From Liquidambar formosana (taxonomy: Eukaryota > Streptophyta > Magnoliopsida > Saxifragales > Altingiaceae): a stretch of DNA of 64,000 nucleotides. The position numbers were made by a program, and so were the translations under genes. Shown here piece after piece: positions 11,236 through 20,166 of the stretch. How positions within the stretch are numbered: position 1 is the stretch's first letter; the number at the start of each line of letters is the position of its first letter. Where the stretch lies: NCBI GenBank assembly GCA_039720395.1, contig CM077833.1:26186271-26250270 (forward strand). Reading direction: 5' to 3'. The notes below the pieces were generated by a model. The model saw only the letters and a list, made by a program, of their open reading frames with translations. It did not search any database and was not told the DNA's origin.

Positions 11236-13562
11236 CTAGAGTTGTGAGAGGAGGTTCAGCATCCTTGAGCGTGGCCTACACTTTGCAAGCAAGGGCTGAG
11301 CTCTAGGCATGGTAATCCCAGGCGCTTCGCTCATGTCCACCATCTCCTCGCATACTCTCTCCCACTCAAAGCACTGTATAAGCGATCCTAAGGCCAACCC
11401 AATTATTTTTAACGCCAAGCCGTCCCCAGGACACCCTCTCCTGCCAACCCCAAATGGAACCAACATGAATCTCTCTCTTTCTCCCCCTAGACCTTGGAAC
11501 CTCTCTGGCTTGAATTTGGTGGGCTCGTCCCACAACTCAGGATCATTTTGTATGGCCCAAGCATTAACCAACAGCATTGTGCCACGTGGGATTCGGAAAC
11601 CTCCTACGGCGCACTCCTCTGAGGACTCATGGGGTGCTAGCAATGGAGCAGCTGGGTACATTCGGAGAGTCTCATTGATGATGCCTTGGAGATAGGGAAG
11701 CTTGGGGACATCCGATTCATGGATTAGCCTGCTATGCCCTATTTGGGTGTCAATTTCAGCCTGGGCTTTGACAAGGGCCCCTGGGTTGTTCAGCAAAAGT
11801 GAGAATGCCCACTCCATTGTGCCAGCTGAAGTGTCACTCCCCGCTGTCAACATAACCTACAAAGCACAAACAAAGTAAATCAATTACCATCTTTAATTTT
11901 CACCCAGCAGGAGATCTCACATAGTAAAACTACATTTTCGTCAGGGCAGTATGCGGTCATTGGTCGCAGTTCGAAAGGAGAGTACTCTGAGTCTCTCAGG
12001 ACACCGTAACACCACTGTAACTGAGGCAAAATCTATTGAAAGGAGAGCTTTATTGCTGTGGACAATTTTTATCCCTTGGAGGCCTTTCTAAATGGGCTTT
12101 ATTAGAACAGTTGATCTTGATACATATGCCTTAGGAACAGAGCTAGAGTTTCCTAATTCGATTTTCCTTTTGCCACCAACCTGGTTTTTTTTTGGGTATT
12201 AATCAAGTGGACAAATTCTTTATCCCCATTCCCCAATTGGAAAAGTAAGAGCTTCAATATAGTTCCATCCAAGGAAAAATTCCAAACATAGAGCACCATC
12301 ACCCTATAAGAAGGGAACAATCAAATAAGTTTTGTGTACCTAAATGGTTTAAAAATTGAAACCGATAAGTGGACTTTTTGACTATTTTAGTCTCTATTTC
12401 ATTTTTACATTTTTTTTATTTATGAAAATGACCAAAAAAATCTATTTAAACAATAGATTTTGGAAAAAATTTATTTCTATAAAGTCGTTCAAAATAATAT
12501 TTTTTAATGAACAATGTAATTAGTTTTCAAGAAAACCTTTTATATTTTTTATAAAACTTTAAAAAGTTTAAAATAAGTGGGTGCTTAGGGATTATTGTGG
12601 TGGCAATAGCCTCCCACTCCTCTAATTTAGGTTTGTTGGGGAGAGTGACTTCCTACTTGCATCATGCCTCTGATGATTTCATCCGTATAATATTCAGGTT
12701 CAGTTTCTTGCAGCGATAATAGAACGTGGATCATCGTCTTGGTCTTTCCTTCAGAAGAAGAATCACTCCTCATTCTTCTATGCTCTTCAATCAAATCCTG
12801 CATGAATTGATCCCTTTTCCCCTGCAATATCGCCAGCTTCTTTTCAAGTCCATTTAATCCAACCCACTTCAAAACCGGCACAAAATCCCCAATATTTGTT
12901 GCCCCGCTCAAGTAAAAGGTCTCCACCACAATCTCTCGGAACTTCTTTGCTTCCTCCAAGTCTGCCGTGCTTTCACCGTAATATCGCTTTCCGGCAATCA
13001 TCCTCATCATAACGTTAAGCGTCAACTCGAAAAGCGTCGACTTCATTTCCAACACCTGAGAGTCACCAGCACTGGCACCACGAGAGCCTTGAAAAATCCG
13101 GCGAACCAATGATCTGACCTCATCCACACGTATGCCATAGAGCATCTGAAGTCGATAAGACGACAAGATTTCAAGCGAAGCTAAGCGCCTCAAGTTGCGC
13201 CAGTGGTGGCCATATGAAGCCCAGACAACGGAGGTGTAATTATAACCGAGGTGTTTCCCCGCCAGCAGACGAGGGCGGTTGGCAAAGACGATGTCGTTTT
13301 TGGTGAAGCACTCCTCTACAGCGGAGGGGGAAGATACAAGGACGACGGGGCGGGAGCCAAACCGAATAAACAGTATTGGACCGTACCGTTTGGAAACCTT
13401 AGAGAGGGTTCGATGGAGAGGTTTCTTCAAGAGGTGGAGATGGCCTATTACGGGAAGGGAGAGAGGAGGGCTTGGTGGGAGGTTTTTGTTGTTTTGGAGG
13501 AAATGCTTGGTGATGAAATAGAGGAAGAGGATGATCAGAAAGTAGAAGTATAAGGTCTCCAT
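11236..13562 (-). CDS. CYP81-like cytochrome P450, copy C (two exons)
   Basis: Exon 1 is 13562-12657 and exon 2 is 11856-11236 (donor ATGCAA|GTAGGA, acceptor GTAG|GTTATG, phase 0), encoding about 508 aa. The N-terminal anchor and [14 protein letters not shown] hinge are followed by WRNLR, a helix-I motif reading TAGSDTS (copies A and B have AAGTDTS), ETLR, PERF and the haem loop [11 protein letters not shown]. It is the most divergent of the three copies, including FxxGVGRRGC in place of GSGRR and an exon-1 insertion of a few residues ([10 protein letters not shown]). The intron position is the same as in A and B, so this is an older tandem duplicate. An AATAAATA stretch at about 13600 (minus) could be a weak TATA element. 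Coding appears intact. Confidence 0.9.
12340..12625. repeat. Dispersed AT-rich repeat shared with 29880-30105
   Basis: This stretch in the intron of P450 copy C resembles 29880-30105: both contain a TTTTCAAGAAAACCTTTTATAT-like or TTTTCATAAAAACCTTTTATAT-like segment, a following TTTATAAAAC/TTCATAAAAT segment, and end near GGCAATAGCC or GCAATAGCCG. It is probably two diverged copies of an uncharacterised dispersed repeat. I did not find clear termini. Confidence 0.45.
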
Positions 13563-14288
13563 GGATAACTAGATCGATGGGTGAAATGGCATGCCCATCC
13601 ATTTATTTATTGGAGGGGTTGAAAGAGGGGGAGATAGTGGATCGACCACATCAGCAGCCACGTGTCATAGGAAAATGATAAGGGAAGGGGATGGTATCAA
13701 CCATGTAATACTTGTATTGTTCGATCATTGCCCATAAATGCCAGCCATGTTGACATCATACCCTCTATTTATAATTAAATAGTATAATATTTGTACTTTG
13801 TAACGTTCGTTTGTAGTTTTCAACATTTGGATTGTAAGGGTTGGCTAGCTGGCTAGGAGTTATTCACCACCCTCGTGATCTTGCCTCAACTCCCTCAAGG
13901 CTCAAGTATTTTGTTGACTTGAGCTTCTGCCACGTGGCAAAAGAGCCCTTTTTTGTATTTTCCTCCTTAAAAATAAAAGTAAAAATAAAAATAAAAATAC
14001 AGAAATATTTTTATAGAGAAAAAAGAAAGGTAACATTCTATAATGTTATTAATTTATACAATGACAAAGCTCCACTTAGCCATCACATTTTTGCTTGTTT
14101 GGAGAGCGAGTCATCTATCATGCTAGTTGTAACTTGTACTCTTAAAATACTTTGATAATACCTGCTTGTATTATAAGGTACCCATAAAATAAGCCAGTAT
14201 ATAAAATTTAAAAATTTTGGCATGCTGAAGATGCTCAAATGATTTCTTGGGTTGAACTATGGGTCCAATAAACAAGTTAGGTATGTAC
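13563..14288. other. Intergenic region upstream of P450 copy C
   Basis: Promoter side of P450 copy C followed by AT-rich DNA up to the TSD of the retrotransposon. An (AAAAATAAA)n-like stretch is at about 13968-14000. No gene seen. Confidence 0.5.
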
Positions 14289-14293
14289 ATCAT

Positions 14294-14994
14294 TGTACGG
14301 GGTAAAATCTTTCTCCCCGAACTACGTGTTGATGATGGAGCTTGTTCCCTCGCCTGGACCTGCAATCACAAGCTTGGAAAATGGGTCAGAGGGTAGGCCA
14401 AAGTGGGTTTTGGCCGTGCCCTCTCCGAAGCTTAAGTCAGAAAGCTGCACTGTGGAGAATGAGGCAAGGAAGAAGATGAATCTCAGAGAATTAGGGTACT
14501 GTAGCTTACCAAATTAGGCTGTATCGTATTCTTTTTATACCCACCTGTACGGACTGACCATGTGAGGTCAGATAACTGCTTGGGTTAGGTCAGATCTGAC
14601 CATGGTTTGCCCATAACCGTCTGACCATAGTTTAGTGACCATGGTTGGCCAGAGAATCGTGGTTTCTTGTAACCGCTGTGTCAGGAATTACAGCTGCTAG
14701 GACAGTTTTGGACTGTAGTAGGATTTGGACTGTAGTATGAGTCATAAGACAGGTGTCCCGAGGTGAAAGCCAAGAACCGAGTTGGGAGATCACGTGCCTT
14801 GTAGCGGGTCCCACCGTGCAGGCCTCCCACGTGTCAAGTGAAGTGTTTTAACTCCTTACCCCGAGCTGGATCTTCGGAGGCGAATCACGTGCGTTGTGGT
14901 TGGCCTGGTTGAGCAATTTTCGCCACGTGTCAGCGTTTCAGACTTGAACCTTCCATCCCGAGTTGAGACCTCAGTTCAGATATATTTCCACACA
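14294..14994 (-). repeat. 3' LTR of the Tat element (701 bp)
   Basis: On the minus strand it starts TGTGTGG and ends CCGTACA. A TATAAAAAG box (plus-strand 14531-14539) could serve as promoter. Four CACGTG G-boxes lie upstream of it in LTR orientation (14791, 14828, 14886, 14924). Several TGACCAT-type short repeats fall around 14555-14645. It is near identical to the right-hand LTR. Confidence 0.95.
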
Positions 14995-15146
14995 ATTTGC
15001 CCCAAATTATGACATTCCCGAGCTGGGACTTGTCATAATTTTGTTTTGCTGAGTGTTTTTCCCTGTGCCCCTATGCCGCTTGGCATTCTAGGGCTTACCT
15101 GGCAAAGAGGCGGTTAAGCCTTTCCGTATTCCAAGGCGCTGACGTC

Positions 15147-15946
15147 ATGTGTCTTGGAACCGTACGATCTGTATTTAATGCTCCAGAAGCATTATGTCTT
15201 TGGAGGGAAGCAAATTACTGCTCATTTTATCTTCTGCACTCTCTCTCTACTTTCTGCCTTTTCTCTCTGCATCCTGTTCTCCGTTTTCTCTCTCTACTTT
15301 CTCTGCTCTTGCTTTCTGTTTTTTCCAGGAAAATACCGTATTTTCCACCGGAATCCACTGTCTACACCGTTCGCTTGTGGGAGAAGATCCGTTCTGCTCT
15401 CCTTCGTTGCCTTTGCGAACCGTTTCTTCGGTGTTATTTTCTGCTGGTGCTCTTCTTGCTCGCTTCATCCTTCCAAGAACAACTTTCGAAGGTTTCAGCG
15501 CCGTGCCGTACAGTTTCCCCGGCGAAACAGCTTTTTCGACCACCGTTTGATCTTTTGTGAAGGTATAACTGGTTTTTGTTCTTTATTCTTCAATTTGTTC
15601 GGTGTATTTTTCTCTTTGCGGTTGTTGGAGATGTTCTTGGGGTTTGCTTCGTAATCCTAGGGTTTTCCTCTGGTTTTTGGGGCAAATCACCAAGATACTG
15701 ATTTTCCCGCCCTTTAGGGTTTGAAAAAACTCCATCTCGGGGTAAACTTGAGAAAAAAGTTTTGGGTGTCCTTTTTAGTCTTTTCCCAACACCGAGTTGA
15801 GTGTTCCCCGAGCTGACACTTAGAAAAATTTTAGGGTCTGTCAAGGCAGGGGTAACATACCTGTTAGAACATGGAGTTTTAGGTCGGGACATGTTGTCAT
15901 GGGTTGAGTTATCCCTGGATTTAACCTTCCCCTTTCATCTTGGCAG
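15147..15946 (+). promoter_or_regulatory. Putative promoter/leader of the antisense gene in the Tat element
   Basis: This region precedes the plus-strand extra gene. TATTTAAT at about 15173-15180 could be a TATA element. It is followed by a CT-rich stretch (15230-15330) of the kind common in plant 5' untranslated regions. A consensus donor AAG|GTATAAC at about 15560 and an acceptor TTGGCAG at 15940-15946, directly before the ATG, suggest a 5'UTR intron. The overlapping open frames in this stretch look like leader sequence. Inference only; no transcript data. Confidence 0.45.
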
Positions 15947-18662
15947 ATGTCTTCTTTTTATGATATTAGGGGGAACCCTGCAAAGGTAGCAGAGTTTAAG
16001 GCCTTATACGGCTTTGAAGACGGGAAGTTTAGCTTCCGCTTTGCTGAGCCTGGGGAGGATGTCTTTAGGTCAGACGCCAAGGATGGCCTCCCCGTTCCCA
16101 TTGCTGCTTTCATGGAGGGTGGAGTTCGTGTCCCCTTCCCAGACCTTCTCAATGACTTCCTCCTCTACTGTGGAATAGTCCCAACCCAGCTAGGGCTGAA
16201 CTCCTTTAGGATCATCATGGGGGTTCATGTCCTTAACCAGCTTCTAGGGACTTCTGTCGGGGTGCGTGAGATCCTCCACCATTACAAAATCTGCGCCCTT
16301 AAAAATAAGCCCGACGTTTACCTCTCCCTCAAGCGCAGGAAGAAACCCTTTGTCACCCACATCCCAGACTCCAACCCGGGAGCTCATGACATTGTGGTCT
16401 TCGTGTACGGGCCCGTAGATGGGACTCTTCCCCCCGATCCTCCCATCATTCCCCGAGAGAGAGGCTCTAGCTGTAAGAAATCAGCGATGTCATTTTGCTT
16501 GCCTTTTTTTTTTTTTTTTTTTTTTTTGTTTTATATGACCTCGAGTTGAATCTTGAACTTAACATTGATATTCATGTGTCATGTTTCTTTCTAGCAGCTC
16601 CTCACGCCAACGAGCCCGCTGACACGCTGAACGAGGAGGATATCGAGAGGCTGCTCGGATATCAAGTCAGCCAGCGTTGCCGTGCGGCGGAGACCTTGCT
16701 CAACTACCACGCGCGGTACCAGACTTGGGGGAAGGCGAGTTACCCCCACTGGGAGCAGCCTGACGACGAGCTGACCCGTGTGGTGGAAGAGGTCTTGGAG
16801 AGAGGAGAGCAAGAGGAAGAGGAGGAAGAAGGGATCCGCCTCCGACCTGAAGGGGAGGGAGCTGAGGAGATTAGGCCCTCCGAAAAGACGGCTCGCCGCG
16901 CCCCCTTCGTCATTGAGAGCTCCAGCTCTGAGGAGACTGTCTCCCAAGCCATGGAGAGGAAAGGCTCCCGTCCCCCCCCCCGCCAAGAGACAGAGAACAG
17001 ACTCCAGCAGCCAGAGGACCCAGAAAGACTCTGGGATGAATTTGAGGGCTCTGGTTGCTGAGAGAAGGGCGGCGGAGAAAGAGGCCCAGGAAAAGAAGGC
17101 TGCTGAGCAGAATCAGCAGCAGCAGAATCAGCAGCCGCAGCAACAGCGGCAGAATCAGCAGCAGCAGCAGCAACAGCGTCAACAGCTGCAGAAGACTAAC
17201 AAGGCTACTGCTGTTACTGCTCCTGGGTCAGGTTGGGACGCTGGGAAAAAGCCCACTGACCCCAACAGCGGAAAACTCATGTCCCACACCATGAGGGGGC
17301 AGGACGTGGGCAGGCCCCAAGCGCCCGAGGTTACCGGGAAGGGGAAGGCTCCTCTGGTTCCCCCTACGAAGCCCCGGAAGCCCTCCACAGTCCCTGAACA
17401 GCAACCCACTGTGCAAGGGTCTGGACAGGGGGGAACCAATGCTTCGGGGGCCGGAGATGGGAACGCCCCTGCCCGTGCTGATGTGATAGCACAATACCCC
17501 GAGGTAAAACTTCACTTCCTTCTGCGCCTTTTATCCGGAAGCCTATTACGAATTCTGACTGACTTTATGTCTCTGTTCGCGTGTGCAGTTCCCCGTACCC
17601 ACAGATAAGGGCGTTACCAGCTCCTTCTCTGCGGAGTACAACTTCAGGCAGCTGGGGAATCCCATGAGGTTGCCGGCAGACATGGCGCACTTCAGGAAGA
17701 GGTCCGCCCTCGACAACCTCCGCTTCGGGTTTACCAGCCTTTACCGAGTAAGCTCCGTTCTTTTGTGGTTTCATTACTTGGTGTTCAACCCTGTTTTTGA
17801 CTTGATGATGTCTGTATAGGGCTGCCAACAAATCTTGCTGGCGGGCGATCGCCTCGAGGAGGAAGACAATAAGTTGCAACTCGAGCTCGCCAAAGTCTGG
17901 AGTGAGTACGATCAGAAGCTAGCGGAGGCTGAGGCCAACTGTGCTGCGGCTATGTCTCAACTTCAGAAGGTAAAGTCTGAATGCGAGACTCTCAAGTCTA
18001 CAACCGAAAGTGCCATCAGCAAACTCGAGCTCACGAGGAAGGACTACGCAGATTTGGAGGCTGAGCTGAGGAAGGCAAAAGATGCCCAGGATGGGTTGGC
18101 CCGGGAGAAGCGCGAGCTGGCGAGTAAGGTCCGGGCCCTTGAGGCTGAGGTAGAGAGGGAGAAGGCCTCCGTGAAGAAGGCCGTGACTGAGGAGAGGGAG
18201 AGCGTGACGGCTTCCCTCGTTGGGCAGTTGACCACCGAGCTCGAGGTCACCTACAGATTTGCGTGGGAGACCTTGGTCGAGTTGGCATCTGCCCAATTTC
18301 CTGGCATTGCCGATATTCCCTTTGAAAGGAGGGATATTCCCCCGGATTACGATCCCGAGGGAGGTGATGTCGGGGAAGCTGAGATGGAGGTTGCTGGCGG
18401 CGATGAGGCCGGGGAGAACAATCCCGAGGTCACGTCTCTGCCTAATGCCACCATTGAAGCCGAGGGGACCGTTGACGTCCCCGATGACACTTCAGTCGCT
18501 GCCAACGGGGACCCACCCGTAAATGCAACGGAAAGCACCACGGAGGCTATCCCTGATCTTCCTCAGACTCCCGTGGTTCCGCCTGTCTCTACTGATCCCG
18601 TTGCGGCTCCCGAGGTCATTGCTCCAGCTGCCGGGAACTCGGGGGAGAATGTAGCTACTTAG
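15947..18662 (+). CDS. Antisense extra gene of the Tat retrotransposon (four exons, plant 'gypsy-type transposon' protein family)
   Basis: This gene runs opposite to gag-pol. Inferred exons are 15947-16472, 16598-17503, 17589-17747 and 17820-18662; all junctions are GT-AG, phases match, and the product is about 810 aa. The N-terminal domain (a globular region with PFPDLLNDFLLYCGIVPTQL) resembles the conserved domain of plant 'putative gypsy type transposon' proteins (I believe Pfam PF04195). An acidic stretch follows, then a basic PPAKRQRTDSS segment that could be a nuclear signal, then a Q-rich region (about 17105-17195). A long predicted coiled coil (about 17850-18240) and an acidic, proline-rich tail complete it. 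Exon 2 changes frame at a run of ten C's (16972-16981), where one surplus C would break the protein. Similar antisense ORFs are known from Grande-type Tat elements; their function is unknown. Confidence 0.72.
16972..16981 (+). other. C10 homopolymer at an apparent one-base frameshift in the antisense gene
   Basis: Upstream the coding frame reads ...QAMERKGSRP; downstream the family-like frame continues ...PPAKRQRTDSS. The two differ by one base across this C run, so nine C's would restore a single frame. It could be a real mutation, a polymerase-slippage site or a sequencing error. Confidence 0.6.
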
Positions 18663-18984
18663 GTTTTTTCCTTTGTTTTTTCTTTTTCATTTCTTCTGGC
18701 TGAATGCCCCAACTTGTACAGAACATTGTAATACTCCTTCTATTGGAATGAAATACAGAATTTTTCTTTCTCGTGTGCATGTGTCTTTTATTTTCGTACT
18801 GGTTGTATGTTTGAATGTACTATCGGGATAAGATATCTTGTTGCTGGGGTGAAAATAATTAGACCCAACCTGAGTACGGGCTTTAGTTTGTCGAGTAAGA
18901 GACCCGAACACCTGTCAGTCCTTGTTTACTTAGACCCATCTCTTAGTATGTTGTTGCGTTGAACCTGTTCCTAGGTGAGAATTC

Positions 18985-19274
18985 GTTGTGAACCCATTCT
19001 TAGGTTCGGTGTGCTCAAGCCATTTATTAGGTGAGACTTATGCCCATTCTTAGGCGATTTTGCTTGGACCCGTTCTTGGGCAAGACTTTGTTGTGAACCC
19101 ATTCTTAGGTTCGGTGTGCTCAAGCCATTTATTAGGTGAGACTTGTGCCCATTCTTAGGCAATTTTGCTTGGACCCGTTCTTGGGCAAGACTTTGTTGTG
19201 AACCCATTCTTAGGTTCGGTGTGCTCAAGCCATTTATTAGGTGAGACTTGTGCCCATTCTTGGGCAGTTTTTGA
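18985..19274. repeat. 105-bp tandem repeat (about 2.8 copies) in the Tat element
   Basis: Units starting GTTGTGAACCCATTCTTAGG occur at 18985, 19090 and 19195, exactly 105 bp apart, with very few differences; the third copy is partial. Each unit is itself built from related sub-motifs (CCCATTCTTAGG, CCCGTTCTTGGG, CCATTTATTAGG). It lies in the untranslated region between the integrase remnant and the antisense gene. Confidence 0.9.
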
Positions 19275-19389
19275 CTTCGACCCGTTGTTGGGGAAAATGC
19301 CTTTAGCTCAACTAATAAACAAGCGATGACGTTCTTAAATAACCTCTGAACTTGTATTGAATAATCATTGAATGTAATTACAACTTTGG

Positions 19390-20166
19390 CTATCGGTAAA
19401 ACAATCTTAGGTTAGCTATGTTAACTGATCTCGGGAGCTCTTGTCCGGTCTCCAAGCTCTTCAGTTTGTAAGAACCTGTACCCCCGACGTGGATGACCTC
19501 GTAAGGACCTTCCCATGTTGCCCCGAGCTTCCCGTCTGCAGGATTTCTGGTTCCAGCGTTGACTTGTCTGAGTACCAACTCTCCGACATTGAATTCCCTT
19601 GATTTTATTCTTTGGTTGTAATATTTTTTCAGCTCTTGTTGGTAAGATGCCATTTTAATTCGAGCCCTTTCCCTTCTTTCTTCTGCTAAATCCAGATCTT
19701 GAGACAGAGTTTGATCATTCGTTGCCGCGTCATAAGATTCGGTTCTGAGACCTGGTAGACCCATCTCTATTGGTATAACTGCTTCCATGCCATAGGTCAT
19801 AGAAAACGGAGTTTCTCCAGTGGACCTCCGCGGGGTAGTTCGATATGCCCATAGCACAGAATGCAGCTCGTCGGGCCAAGACCCTTTCACGTTGTCTAGC
19901 CTCCTTTTTATCCCCGCGACTATAATCTCGTTGGTTGCCTCTGCCTGACCATTGCACTGCGGGTAACTCGGATTAGAATACCACCACTGAATTCCCTGTT
20001 CTACACTGAATTCCCGAGTTCTCTTATTGTCGAACTGAGTCCCATTATCCGATACGAAGGCTCTCGGGATCCCGAAGCGAGTGATAATATTTTCCCAAAG
20101 GAACTTGATAATATCAGAATCTTTAATTGAGATCCTCGGGTAGTTCATCTCTTTGTAGATAGGCAA
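19390..20166 (-). pseudogene. Integrase remnant of the Tat element (N-terminus and first catalytic Asp missing)
   Basis: The frame reads IIKFLWENIITRFGIP, then VSDNGTQFD (second catalytic Asp) and GQAEATNE (catalytic Glu), followed by a C-terminal domain with GELVLRQVN and GKLGATWEGPYEV. The HHCC zinc-binding domain and the part of the core with the first catalytic Asp are absent. The upstream pol frame runs straight from a PSWMDEI...LPED segment into this remnant and shifts frame at about 20130. The retained part begins well inside the core domain, so several hundred bp have been deleted. Integrase would be inactive. The stop at 19390 is the expected C-terminal end of pol. Confidence 0.88.

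Noticed and set aside
15147..15654. Overlapping open frames of 118-166 codons just before the antisense gene
   Set aside because: All three plus frames are open together in a CT-rich stretch, which fits an untranslated leader better than coding sequence.
18985..19274. Regularly spaced repeats as a CRISPR array
   Set aside because: The whole 105-bp unit repeats with no variable spacers, in a plant retrotransposon; it is an ordinary tandem repeat.
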